Origin: Lysinibacillus odysseyi
Lineage (GTDB): Bacteria; Bacillota; Bacilli; Bacillales_A; Planococcaceae
Direction of reading: 5' to 3'
DNA length: 64,000 bases
NCBI GenBank assembly: GCA_014595895.1
Contig: JABUKB010000001.1
Location: 248,001-312,000 of the forward strand
Shown here: positions 39,339 through 48,659 of the stretch, in pieces
Layout of the letters: each line of letters starts with the position of its first letter
Position numbering within the stretch: position 1 is the stretch's first letter
Translations under genes and position numbers: made by a program
The notes under the pieces: model-generated
The model's input: only the letters and a program-made list of their open reading frames with translations
The model's database searches: none
What the model was told of the DNA's origin: nothing

Positions 39339-40337
39339 GTGAATAAATTATTATCAGTAAAGCAACTGCGTATAAGTTTTCGCATCAGGGATACATTTTA
39401 TGCTGCTGTAGACAATGTCTCGCTTTCATTGCACAAAAATGAGATTTTAGCCATTGTGGGCGAATCGGGATGCGGTAAAAGTACGTTAGCCACTTCAATC
39501 GTCGGATTGCACCATACCAATCATACAAAGGTAGAAGGCGAAATTTTATATAGGCAGCAAAATCTAGTCCAGTTTTCAGAAAATCAATTCAATAAGCTGC
39601 GAGGCAATACTATTGGTTTTATCTTTCAGGATCCCTTGTCTGCATTAAATCCCCTCATGCGTATAGGAGAACAAATTGCAGAAGGAATGATCTATCATGC
39701 AAGGTTAAATAAAACAGAACGAGCAGATCGAGTTTTACAGTTATTAGAGCAAGTAGGAATACCTGATCCACCCCGGGTAGTCAGACAGTTTCCACATCAA
39801 CTGTCGGGCGGAATGCGTCAGCGTGTCATGATTGCTATCGCTCTTGCCAACAAACCCGAAATTATCATTGCAGACGAGCCAACAACAGCATTAGATGTCA
39901 CGATACAAGCGCAAATTTTAGATTTGCTGAAGGAACTGCAAGCCGAAACGCAAACCGGCATTATTTTAATCACCCATGATTTAGGTGTTGTAGCAGAAGT
40001 AGCAGACCGTGTAGCAGTGATGTATGCAGGGCAAGTTGTGGAAGAAGCACCGGTCGAAATATTATTTGGATCTCCGAAGCACCCCTATACGCGCTCCCTA
40101 TTAAAATCGATTCCGCAAGCAAATGAAAAACAAGGTAAGCTCGAAGTCATTCATGGCATCGTGCCTTCTTTGATGAAATTACCACGTGAAGGGTGTCGTT
40201 TTGCACCACGCATTCCTTGGATTGATGATTCTGCTCATGAAAAGGAGCCCGTATTGCATGAGGTGGAGCCGGGTCATTTTGTTCGCTGTACATGCTGGCG
40301 TCATTTTGACTTCCAGGAGGAGGTGCAGCTAACGTGA
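39339..40337 (+). CDS. Dipeptide/oligopeptide ABC transporter ATPase (DppD/OppD type)
   Basis: One of two nucleotide-binding subunits of a peptide importer. GTG 39339 is the chosen start because AAGGGG lies nine bases upstream; in-frame ATGs at 39330 and 39315 are alternatives. The 332-residue product has Walker A GESGCGKST at about residues 41-49, the signature LSGGMRQR near 155, and Walker B IIIADEPTTALD. The C-terminal oligo_HPY region normally carries four cysteines; here GCRF keeps Cys286 but the next expected position is Ile292 and a third near 299 is Ala. It overlaps the second ATPase by four bases. Confidence 0.93.
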   Translation: MNKLLSVKQLRISFRIRDTFYAAVDNVSLSLHKNEILAIVGESGCGKSTLATSIVGLHHTNHTKVEGEILYRQQNLVQFSENQFNKLRGNTIGFIFQDPLSALNPLMRIGEQIAEGMIYHARLNKTERADRVLQLLEQVGIPDPPRVVRQFPHQLSGGMRQRVMIAIALANKPEIIIADEPTTALDVTIQAQILDLLKELQAETQTGIILITHDLGVVAEVADRVAVMYAGQVVEEAPVEILFGSPKHPYTRSLLKSIPQANEKQGKLEVIHGIVPSLMKLPREGCRFAPRIPWIDDSAHEKEPVLHEVEPGHFVRCTCWRHFDFQEEVQLT

Positions 40338-41275
40338 GCTTTATGCAAATTCAAGATTTATGCGTTCATTACCCGATTCGGGGTGGATTCTTCAATACGG
40401 TTATTGATCATATCTATGCGGTTGATGGTATTTCACTGTCATTTGACCGAGGCAAAGCATACGGATTGGTAGGAGAATCAGGGTGCGGAAAATCAACGAC
40501 AGGGAAGGCGATTATCGGTCTTGAAAAAATTACATCCGGCAAAGTCTTCTATGAAGGTCAAGATGTAACCAATCAGCGCCGGAAAAGAAATTCTGCCTAC
40601 AATCGAGATATTCAAATGATCTTTCAGGATTCCCATTCCAGCATGAACCCTAGAAAAAGGGTTTTGGATATTTTAGCAGAACCGATTCGCAATTTTATGA
40701 GCTTATCGCCACAGGAAGAGCGGAAAAGAGTAAATGAGTTGTTAGAGATAGTCGGGATGAACGAAGATGTCCTTTTAAAATATCCCCATGAGTTTTCCGG
40801 GGGTCAAAAGCAACGCTTAGGAATCGCGCGGGCGGTGGCTTGTAACCCTAAATTGATCATAGCGGATGAGCCGGTGTCGGCACTTGACTTATCAGTACAA
40901 GCGCAAGTGCTAAATTTTATGAAGGATATTCAAGAAGAGTATGGTTTGAGTTATTTATTTATCTCCCATGATTTAGGTGTGGTCAAGCATATGTGTGATT
41001 ATATTTCTGTTATGTATAAAGGGCGTATTGTAGAAAGCGGCACACGTCAGGACATTTATGAAAACCCGCAGCATATTTATACAAGCCGCCTCCTATCGGC
41101 CATTCCTTCAATCGATCCGGAAACGAGAATGGAACGTAAAAAAATCCGTCAGCAGGTAGAGCTCAACTACCTCAAAAAACAGCATAAATACTATGATGAA
41201 CACGGTAAAGCCTATCCGCTTGTTGATTTATCGCCTACCCATAAAGCGGCACTAGCCATTGCAGGGAGGGAATAG
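40334..41275 (+). CDS. Dipeptide/oligopeptide ABC transporter ATPase (DppF/OppF type)
   Basis: The second ATPase of the importer, 313 residues, translated from a GTG that overlaps the preceding stop. Walker A GESGCGKSTTGK, the Q-loop IQMIFQDSHSSMNPRKRV typical of OppF/DppF, the signature FSGGQKQRLGIARAV and Walker B LIIADEPVSALD are all present. The C-terminus is charged (KKQHKYYDEHGKAYP) and lacks the cysteine cluster, as is common in the F subunit. The first permease starts two bases later. Confidence 0.94.
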   Translation: MSFMQIQDLCVHYPIRGGFFNTVIDHIYAVDGISLSFDRGKAYGLVGESGCGKSTTGKAIIGLEKITSGKVFYEGQDVTNQRRKRNSAYNRDIQMIFQDSHSSMNPRKRVLDILAEPIRNFMSLSPQEERKRVNELLEIVGMNEDVLLKYPHEFSGGQKQRLGIARAVACNPKLIIADEPVSALDLSVQAQVLNFMKDIQEEYGLSYLFISHDLGVVKHMCDYISVMYKGRIVESGTRQDIYENPQHIYTSRLLSAIPSIDPETRMERKKIRQQVELNYLKKQHKYYDEHGKAYPLVDLSPTHKAALAIAGRE

Positions 41276-41277
41276 CA

Positions 41278-42240
41278 ATGTGGAAGATAATTGTGAGAAG
41301 AGTTTTAGTAATGATTCCGCAGCTGTTTGTTTTAAGTTTAATTGTTTTTATCATGGCAAAACAAATGCCAGGAGATCCATTTACAGGGCTGATTACGCCT
41401 GAAACAGACCCGAATCGCATTGAGGAACTACGTCAGCTATCAGGGTTCTATGACCCGTGGTATGTTCAGTATTATAACTGGATGACAAATGCCTTCCAAG
41501 GAGATTTTGGCCAAAGCTATACGTATAAAGTAGCGGTATCAAATTTAATCGGCGAACGCGCCTTTAATACATTTTGGCTCGCGTTTGTCAGTACCATTCT
41601 AGTATACGTAATCGCAATTCCGTTAGGGGTATTGGCAGGTCGATATCAGGAAAGAATAATGGATAAAACGATTGTATTGTATAGCTTTATTAGCTATGCG
41701 ATTCCCACATTCGTATTGGGTTTGATTTTCTTATTTGTTTTTGGTTATCAGTTGCAATGGTTCCCGACGAGCGGAACAGTTTCCATTCATGCAGAACGAG
41801 GAACCTTCGAGTATGTGTGGAGCAAATTTCATCATTTGCTGCTGCCGGCCATCACCTATGCCGTGCTTGGTACAACAGGGATTATCCAATATTTGCGTAC
41901 GGAAATAATAGACGCAAAAATGCAAGACTATGTAAAAACGGCACGCAGTAAAGGAATTCCAATGAATAAGGTCTATTCTCGCCATATTTTCAGAAACTCT
42001 TTATTGCCGATTGCGGCGTTTTTAGGATTTACGATTACAGGATTATTAGGTGGTTCAATTTTCATCGAGACGATTTTTGGCTTTCCGGGCATGGGACAAT
42101 TATTTGTTTCCTCCATTGGAAGTCGGGATTACAGTGTGATTACAGCACTTGTTTTACTGTATGGTTTCTTAGCTTTATTAGGGGGTTTATTATCCGACAT
42201 TATTATGAGCATTGTGGATCCTCGCATTCGCATTGACTAA
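41278..42240 (+). CDS. Peptide ABC transporter permease (DppB/OppB type)
   Basis: This 320-residue inner-membrane permease has six transmembrane helices. The first is followed by an extracellular loop starting MPGDPFTGLI, typical of the OppB/DppB family. The binding-protein-dependent transport EAA motif region (DYVKTARSKGIPMNKVYSRHIFRNSLLP) and the GGSIFIETIFGFPGMGQL segment are clear. It pairs with the following permease to form the translocation pore. It lies between the ATPases and the second permease in a compact operon. Confidence 0.94.
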   Translation: MWKIIVRRVLVMIPQLFVLSLIVFIMAKQMPGDPFTGLITPETDPNRIEELRQLSGFYDPWYVQYYNWMTNAFQGDFGQSYTYKVAVSNLIGERAFNTFWLAFVSTILVYVIAIPLGVLAGRYQERIMDKTIVLYSFISYAIPTFVLGLIFLFVFGYQLQWFPTSGTVSIHAERGTFEYVWSKFHHLLLPAITYAVLGTTGIIQYLRTEIIDAKMQDYVKTARSKGIPMNKVYSRHIFRNSLLPIAAFLGFTITGLLGGSIFIETIFGFPGMGQLFVSSIGSRDYSVITALVLLYGFLALLGGLLSDIIMSIVDPRIRID

Positions 42241-42258
42241 AGGTAGGTGGGGCAGCAG

Positions 42259-43167
42259 ATGAAAACAGATACAATGCAGGAACAAGTGGATGTTGAAACA
42301 TCTCCTCCAACCGGCCTTCAAGTCGTGTGGCGTGAGTTTAAAAAGGATAAATTAGCGATGTTTGCTCTATTTGGCACGATTCTAGGAATTGCTTCTATTT
42401 TATTTGCTGCCTATTTTTTAATAGATGAAAAGGAAACAATGACCATTAAAATTATTGAGCGTTTCACAGAACCTGGTATGAATGGTTATGTGCTAGGCGC
42501 TGATGAAGCAGGTCGGGATATTTTAGGTCAGTTAGTCATTGGGGCAAAAAATTCTATTCTCATTGCTTTTACCATTACAATTATTACGAGTATCATTGGT
42601 ATTTTTTTAGGGATTGTGATGGGCTACTACGGCGGCTGGATTGATAATGCGCTAATGCGTATTATCGATTTCTTTATGACATTGCCGACATTAATGATTA
42701 TTATTGTGTTTGTTTCGATCGTTCCTGAATATGGAGTTTGGGAATTGATTTTAATTATCAGCTTATTCCAGTGGGTAGGAACTGCACGGCTTGTGCGCAG
42801 TAAAGCATTATCAGAAGGAAGAAGAGATTATATTAATGCTTCCAAAACCATGGGAACAAGAGATGGGGTCATTATGTTTAAAGGTTTGCTTCCTAATCTA
42901 AGTTCCATTTTAATCGTGGAAGTGACATTAAGCTTTGCAGGGAATGTAGGAATTGAAACAGGACTTTCTTTTTTAGGTTTTGGCTTGCCGCCGTCCACAC
43001 CCAGTCTAGGAACACTTGTAAGCTATGCTACGAATCCGCAAATATTATCGGGGCGCTGGTGGGTATGGTTACCCGCAGCTTTACTCATATTAATGTTGAT
43101 GCTTGGTATAAATTATGTTGGCCAAGCGCTTCGTCGTTCGGCTGACGCACAACAAAGATTAGGGTAA
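42259..43167 (+). CDS. Peptide ABC transporter permease (DppC/OppC type)
   Basis: The second permease has about 302 residues and six membrane helices after a soluble N-terminal segment. The OppC-type loop ends in MNGYVLGADEAGRDILGQLVIGAKNS, and the EAA region reads RRDYINASKTMGTRDGVIMFKGLLPN. ATG 42259 is preferred because GGTGGGG lies about eight bases upstream; GTG 42247 is an in-frame alternative. The substrate-binding lipoprotein follows 14 bases later. Confidence 0.92.
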   Translation: MKTDTMQEQVDVETSPPTGLQVVWREFKKDKLAMFALFGTILGIASILFAAYFLIDEKETMTIKIIERFTEPGMNGYVLGADEAGRDILGQLVIGAKNSILIAFTITIITSIIGIFLGIVMGYYGGWIDNALMRIIDFFMTLPTLMIIIVFVSIVPEYGVWELILIISLFQWVGTARLVRSKALSEGRRDYINASKTMGTRDGVIMFKGLLPNLSSILIVEVTLSFAGNVGIETGLSFLGFGLPPSTPSLGTLVSYATNPQILSGRWWVWLPAALLILMLMLGINYVGQALRRSADAQQRLG

Positions 43168-43181
43168 AGGAGGGAACGGAA

Positions 43182-44948
43182 ATGAAAAAGAACGGGGGAT
43201 TGTTTTCGATTTTGTTGTTGCTAATGCTAGTGTTAGTCGCTTGTAATAACACAACAGAGAACAATTGGTCAGGAGAAAATACAGCTGTTAGTGATTTGCC
43301 AATGGAAATAACAAACGAAGGGGAGGCGATTAAAGGAGGAACGCTACAAGTAGCGCTAGTAGCCTCATCGCCATTCCAAGGGATTTTATTGGCTGAATTG
43401 TATGAAGATGCATATGATGCAGATATCATGACTTTTGCATCCAACTCCATTTTTGATGTGGATCGTGACTTTATGATCAAAGACACAGGGCTTGCAAGAT
43501 TGGATGTCGATACAGATAACAATAAAGTAACAGTAACGATTCAGGGGGATTATAAATGGTCTGATGGTACGCCATTGACAGCAGATGATTTAATTTATTC
43601 CTATGAAATTATCGGTCATCCAGACTACACGGGTATCCGTTACGATGCGGATATGCAGAATATTGTAGGAATGGTTGAGTATCACGAAGGAGCAGATTCG
43701 ATTTCCGGTATTACAAAAGTAAACGACAAAACAATTGAAATCCAGTTCAAAAAATTATCGCCTGCCATTTACTACGGCGGTGACGGATTATGGAGCTATG
43801 CAGCACCAAAGCATCAATTAGCATCTATTCCAGTAAAGAACTTATTGCAGTCAGATGCAGTGCGTAAAAATCCGGTTACCTTAGGTGCCTTTAAATACGA
43901 TAATATCGTCAATGGCGAGTCTGTCCGGTATGTAGCCAATGAACACTATTTTAAAGGAAAACCAAAACTTGAAAAAGTTGTTTTGCAAGTAGTACCTCCT
44001 ACTTCTGCTGCAGAGGCCATTCGTGCAGGACAATATGATATTGCATTATCTTATCCGGCAAACCAATATGACGGCGTAAAAGATTTGACAAATATTGACG
44101 TGTTAGGTCGTCCTGAGTTAGCGTATTCTTATTTAGGTTTCAAATTAGGTAAATATGATACAGCCCAAGGGATTAATATTATGAATGAAAATGCAAAAAT
44201 GAATGACCCAGGGTTGCGTAAAGCAATTGCCTACGCAATGGACATTGAAACAGTAGCGAACCGTTTCTATCAGGGATTGCGTTCTCGTGCAACCTCTCTC
44301 ATTCCGCCAGTGTTTACGTCATTCTATGATGCGGAATTTAATGGCTACACGTATGATCCGCAGCGCGCAAAGCAAATTTTAGATGACGCCGGTTATGTGG
44401 ATGTAGATGGGGATGGTATTCGTGAAGATAAAAATGGTCAACCGCTTGTCATTCACTTAGCGGCCATGGCTGGTTCCGATACGGATGAAGCAATCACGGA
44501 GTACTATCGTCAAAACTGGGAAGCAGTCGGTTTGAATGTAGAATTAACGACAGGTCGTTTGATTGAATTTAATGCCTTCTACGATAAACTAGAAGCGGAT
44601 GATCCGGAAATCGATATGTATATGGCTGCTTGGGGTACAGGAACAAATCCATCTCCTACTGGTTTATATGGTGAAGAAGCACCGTTTAACTATAGCCGTT
44701 ATGTAACGAAAGAGTTAACGACATTATTGAACAGTATTGACTCCACAGAAGCGATGGATGCAGAATATCGTGCCGATGCCTTTAAAGATTGGCAAGACTA
44801 CATGTACGATACAGCACACATTATTCCAATGTACTTCCGGACAGAAATCATCCCTGTCAATAAGCGTGTGAAAAATTACAATGTTAGTTACGGGGAGTCT
44901 ACAGAATTACAGAATATTGAGCTAGTAGAAGAAAAACCTATTAAATAA
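43182..44948 (+). CDS. Peptide-binding lipoprotein of the ABC transporter (SBP family 5)
   Basis: This 588-residue extracellular solute-binding protein captures peptides for the importer. A lipoprotein signal with lipobox LVAC places the lipid-modified Cys at residue 21; LspA encoded in this window would process it. The family 5 fold is supported by the YKWSDGTPLTADDLIYSYE segment near residue 125, YLGFKLGKYD, a DPGLRKAIAYAMDIET segment, and the late AKQILDDAGYVDVDGDGIREDKNGQPL region. Whether it prefers dipeptides, oligopeptides or pyroglutamyl peptides cannot be seen from sequence. The ATG follows AAGGAGGGAAC. Confidence 0.93.
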   Translation: MKKNGGLFSILLLLMLVLVACNNTTENNWSGENTAVSDLPMEITNEGEAIKGGTLQVALVASSPFQGILLAELYEDAYDADIMTFASNSIFDVDRDFMIKDTGLARLDVDTDNNKVTVTIQGDYKWSDGTPLTADDLIYSYEIIGHPDYTGIRYDADMQNIVGMVEYHEGADSISGITKVNDKTIEIQFKKLSPAIYYGGDGLWSYAAPKHQLASIPVKNLLQSDAVRKNPVTLGAFKYDNIVNGESVRYVANEHYFKGKPKLEKVVLQVVPPTSAAEAIRAGQYDIALSYPANQYDGVKDLTNIDVLGRPELAYSYLGFKLGKYDTAQGINIMNENAKMNDPGLRKAIAYAMDIETVANRFYQGLRSRATSLIPPVFTSFYDAEFNGYTYDPQRAKQILDDAGYVDVDGDGIREDKNGQPLVIHLAAMAGSDTDEAITEYYRQNWEAVGLNVELTTGRLIEFNAFYDKLEADDPEIDMYMAAWGTGTNPSPTGLYGEEAPFNYSRYVTKELTTLLNSIDSTEAMDAEYRADAFKDWQDYMYDTAHIIPMYFRTEIIPVNKRVKNYNVSYGESTELQNIELVEEKPIK

Positions 44949-44956
44949 ATAGGCAA

Positions 44957-44992
44957 AAAGGGATCATTCAATGGCTGAATGATCCCTTCTTT
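44957..44992. terminator. Bidirectional terminator between the peptide-binding protein gene and rqcH
   Basis: A perfect 11-base stem (44960-44970 with 44976-44986) is flanked by AAAA on the left and TTCTTTAT on the right. It is suitable for terminating the plus-strand ABC operon and the convergent minus-strand rqcH. Confidence 0.88.
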
Positions 44993-44995
44993 ATA

Positions 44996-46672
44996 TCACT
45001 GCTTTTTTAATTGTAAAACAATAGACTCATCTGGTGTCACGTATAAGGTCTTTTGTTCAAAGTAAATGACGAAGCCAGGTTTGGAGCCGTTTGGTTTTTT
45101 GACATGGCGTACTTCCGTATAATCAACTGGTACAGAAGAGGATTCACGTGCTTTACTGAAGTAGGAGCTTAAAATCGCTGCCTCATGCAATGTGGTTTCG
45201 TCCGGGTCATCGCTATGGATTACGACATGCGATCCTGGGATATCCTTTGTATGTAGCCATGTTTCTGACTTTTTAGCCATTTTAAAGGTTAAATAGTCGT
45301 TTTGCTTATTGTTTTTCCCGACAGAAATCGCTGTCCCTGTTGAAGAAGTAAAAGTTTCAGGTAATGGCTTTGTTGGTTTTTTCTTTTTCTTTGAGGCACG
45401 TAAACGTAAATAGCCTTGTTCCGCTAGTTCTTCGCGAATTTCCTCAATGTCCGCTGGTGCTGCTTGCTGTACTTGCTGGCTGAGCATTTCAAAATAAGTG
45501 ATTTCGTCTTCCGCTTTCTTTTTTTGCTCGACAATCATCACAAGTGCATTTTTCGCTTTATTGTACTTTGTATAATAGCTTTGTGCATTTTCGACTGGTG
45601 TTTTACGCGGACTCACCGGAATTGTCACGGACTCACCAGTATAATAATTATCTACGCTGACAGACGAGGCACCTTTTTCGAATTGATACAGGTTGGCCAT
45701 TAAAAGCTCGCCGTACAGTTGGAACTCTTCAAGGTTGCTGGCACGTGCATAGTCTTGGTCTAATTTCTTTAACTTTAAGCGCAATTTATCAATTTCATTG
45801 GATAACCAACGCTCTAAATCACCAGCCTGCTGTTTGACACGATCTCGCTCTGCACGAGCAAAGAATACGCGGTCTAATAACTCACCGAGCGTATCATAAG
45901 TCGTTTCTGCTCCTTCTATATGCTGTAACTGAATAGGGGAAAACACAACTTTGCCATTCTCTTTATACGTTGGTTGCACGGCTTGCTCGATGTCTTGTAA
46001 AAATGTATGGAAGACATGTGGGTGATTGGTACCGTCTAAACGGTACAGTAATTCATTCGCATGCAAAGGTGAAAAGCCAGCGAAGTGCTGTACGACCTCT
46101 TTTGCGTCACGCGGACGGGCAAAAAATGTTGCAATTTCCTCATCGGTTGCTGCAAAAGGATTTACTTTGTCCTGTTCAGGTGGTGCGATATACGTCTGGC
46201 CAGGCAGGACAGTACGGTAACTGTTCACAGATGGTGGCAGATGCTTTAAGCTATCCAAAATCCGGTTATTGCTTCCATCGATTAATATGCAGTTACTGTG
46301 GCGTCCCATGATTTCAACAATGAGCTTCCTTGTGACAGCATCGCCGATTTCATTTTTGCTCTCTACCGTCATTTCAATAATTCGTTCGCCAGGCGGTGAA
46401 GTGATAGCCTGAATGAAACCGCCTTCTAAATGCTTGCGCAGGAGCATACAAAACATCGGCGGGTCGGCAGGGTTATCGACCGGTCGATTCGTAATATGCA
46501 TACGGGCATAAGAAGGGTGAATAGAAATTAATAATTTATGATTAGCGCCAGCTGCACGAATTTGCAGCATTATTTCGAGCGCGTTCGGTTGGTGAATTTT
46601 TGTGATACGTCCCGTTACGAGTTTGGAAAGCTCCTTGCTCATCGAACGTGTAAATAGTCCATCAAATGCCAT
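44996..46672 (-). CDS. rqcH: Ribosome quality control factor RqcH (NFACT / fibronectin-binding family, YloA)
   Basis: RqcH binds obstructed 50S-peptidyl-tRNA complexes and adds C-terminal alanine tails that mark stalled peptides for degradation. The ATG at 46672 gives 558 residues starting MAFDGLFTRSMSKEL; an in-frame ATG at 46729 is less conserved. Order: NFACT-N (about 1-180), helix-hairpin-helix region, long coiled coil (about 280-430), and C-terminal NFACT-R (LTFKMAKKSETWLHTKDIPGSHVVI). The residue pair known as Asp-Arg in B. subtilis (97/98) reads Glu96-Arg97 here. Older annotation as a fibronectin-binding adhesin reflects the same family. Confidence 0.93.
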   Translation of the reverse strand: MAFDGLFTRSMSKELSKLVTGRITKIHQPNALEIMLQIRAAGANHKLLISIHPSYARMHITNRPVDNPADPPMFCMLLRKHLEGGFIQAITSPPGERIIEMTVESKNEIGDAVTRKLIVEIMGRHSNCILIDGSNNRILDSLKHLPPSVNSYRTVLPGQTYIAPPEQDKVNPFAATDEEIATFFARPRDAKEVVQHFAGFSPLHANELLYRLDGTNHPHVFHTFLQDIEQAVQPTYKENGKVVFSPIQLQHIEGAETTYDTLGELLDRVFFARAERDRVKQQAGDLERWLSNEIDKLRLKLKKLDQDYARASNLEEFQLYGELLMANLYQFEKGASSVSVDNYYTGESVTIPVSPRKTPVENAQSYYTKYNKAKNALVMIVEQKKKAEDEITYFEMLSQQVQQAAPADIEEIREELAEQGYLRLRASKKKKKPTKPLPETFTSSTGTAISVGKNNKQNDYLTFKMAKKSETWLHTKDIPGSHVVIHSDDPDETTLHEAAILSSYFSKARESSSVPVDYTEVRHVKKPNGSKPGFVIYFEQKTLYVTPDESIVLQLKKQ

Positions 46673-46846
46673 AATCTTGCCTCTTTCATATGTGGTTGGT
46701 TTCTTCCTATTATATAACGTCTCTCTCATATGATAGCATTTTTCTTATGTATGCTAAAGTTTATGTGTTTTCTAGAAAACAATCCTATATAGTATTTCCA
46801 TATATGATATAATTGATGCAGTATGCAAAGAAGGATGTGACGAACC
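46673..46846. other. Divergent intergenic region rqcH / yicC-type gene
   Basis: This 174-base AT-rich gap should hold promoters in both directions. On the plus strand a perfect TATAAT lies at 46808-46813, 34 bases before the coding region, but the 17-base-upstream position reads CTATAT, a poor −35. No other element is supported. Confidence 0.4.
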
Positions 46847-47722
46847 TTGGTGCGTAGTATGACAGGCTTTGGCAGGGGTGTCACAACAACAAAATCATAT
46901 CAATTGACGGTTGAAGTTCGTGCTGTGAATCATCGTTTTTTAGAGATGAATACTAAGTTTCCAAAAGAATGGATGGAATCGGAAATACTAGCGAAAAAAA
47001 TGCTTTCCAAAGCATTATCGCGCGGTAAATTAGATGTCATCATTTATTTAAAGGAACTGCAAGCAGCGGAGCAATCCATCGAAATCAATTGGCCCTTGCT
47101 AGATGCGTATCGTAAAGCAAAAGAAGCGCTAGCTGAAAATATTTTGATAGAAGAGACATGGACGATGCAAGAAATCGCTATGCTCGACCAAGTATTGACA
47201 GTCAGAAAAGAAGAGATTGTCCAAGAGGAAATGTTAGCCGCTGTTGAAGCAGCTATGGGACAAGCAATTGAACAACTGCTCGGCATGCGAGAGCGTGAAG
47301 GAGCAGAACTGAAGACAGTCATGCTACAATATAAGGATGAATTACTGCAACAAGTGGCAAAGATTCGAGCGCATTCGAATCAAGCAGTAGCAAAATATCG
47401 GGATCGTTTGAAGCAACGAATTGAAGAGTTCACGGGTGGCCATTTAATAGAAGATCGCCTGCTGACAGAGGTAGCGCTGTTTGCGGAGCGTATAGATATT
47501 ACAGAAGAGCTCGACCGTTTGGAGAGCCATTTTTTACAATTAGAAGAAACGCTGGAGGAGCAAGTACCGATTGGGCGTAAACTGGATTTCTTAATGCAGG
47601 AAATGCATCGCGAAATCAATACAATTGGCTCGAAAAATCAGGCATCCGAAGCTTCGATTGCAGTGGTACAAGCAAAAACAATTTTAGAAAAAATGCGCGA
47701 GCAAGTGCAAAATATTGAATAA
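46847..47722 (+). CDS. yloC: YicC/YloC family endoribonuclease
   Basis: This 291-residue protein has the N-terminal signature SMTGFGRG and the paired YicC_N and DUF1732 domains (the latter including LDFLMQEMHREINTIGSKNQ near the C-terminus). Family members are endoribonucleases in E. coli and B. subtilis. The start is TTG 46847 or GTG 46850; the difference is one residue. In B. subtilis the biofilm regulator gene remA follows before gmk, but here gmk starts 13 bases after this stop, so remA is missing. Confidence 0.92.
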   Translation: MVRSMTGFGRGVTTTKSYQLTVEVRAVNHRFLEMNTKFPKEWMESEILAKKMLSKALSRGKLDVIIYLKELQAAEQSIEINWPLLDAYRKAKEALAENILIEETWTMQEIAMLDQVLTVRKEEIVQEEMLAAVEAAMGQAIEQLLGMREREGAELKTVMLQYKDELLQQVAKIRAHSNQAVAKYRDRLKQRIEEFTGGHLIEDRLLTEVALFAERIDITEELDRLESHFLQLEETLEEQVPIGRKLDFLMQEMHREINTIGSKNQASEASIAVVQAKTILEKMREQVQNIE

Positions 47723-47732
47723 TAGGGAGTAA

Positions 47733-48353
<621 letters not shown>

Positions 48354-48355
48354 TT

Positions 48356-48580
48356 ATGTTATATCCATCAGTAGATGAATTAAAAAAACAAATCGATTCA
48401 AAATATTCATTAGTGAGCTTAGCGTCTAAGCGCGCTCGTCAAATGCAAGAAGAGGGCGGCGAGCGCTTGCACCGCTACGTATCTTACAAGCCGGTAGGAA
48501 AAGCGTTAGAAGAAGTTGCAGCAGGTGCATTAGAGAAAGAAAAACAAGATGAATCAACGATTTACGAGGATGAAGTTTAA
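48356..48580 (+). CDS. rpoZ: RNA polymerase omega subunit
   Basis: Omega is a small chaperone-like subunit that helps fold the beta-prime subunit. The 74-residue product begins MLYPSVDELKKQIDSKYSLVSLASKRARQM, the typical Bacillus form, and has an acidic tail. It follows gmk by two bases, with GAGAGGGG ahead. A terminator follows. Confidence 0.95.
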   Translation: MLYPSVDELKKQIDSKYSLVSLASKRARQMQEEGGERLHRYVSYKPVGKALEEVAAGALEKEKQDESTIYEDEV

Positions 48581-48591
48581 TAAATGATGAT

Positions 48592-48631
48592 AGCTCCCGG
48601 AGAAATTTCTTTGGGAGCTTGTCTTTCTTTT
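48592..48631 (+). terminator. Terminator after rpoZ
   Basis: A 7-base stem (AGCTCCC at 48592-48598, GGGAGCT at 48613-48619) continues inward with AGAAATTTCT self-pairing. It is followed by TGTCTTTCTTTT, an imperfect T-run, so read-through into coaBC is likely partial. Confidence 0.65.
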
Positions 48632-48659
48632 ACTGAATTTTTAGAGGGGTGGATTTGAG

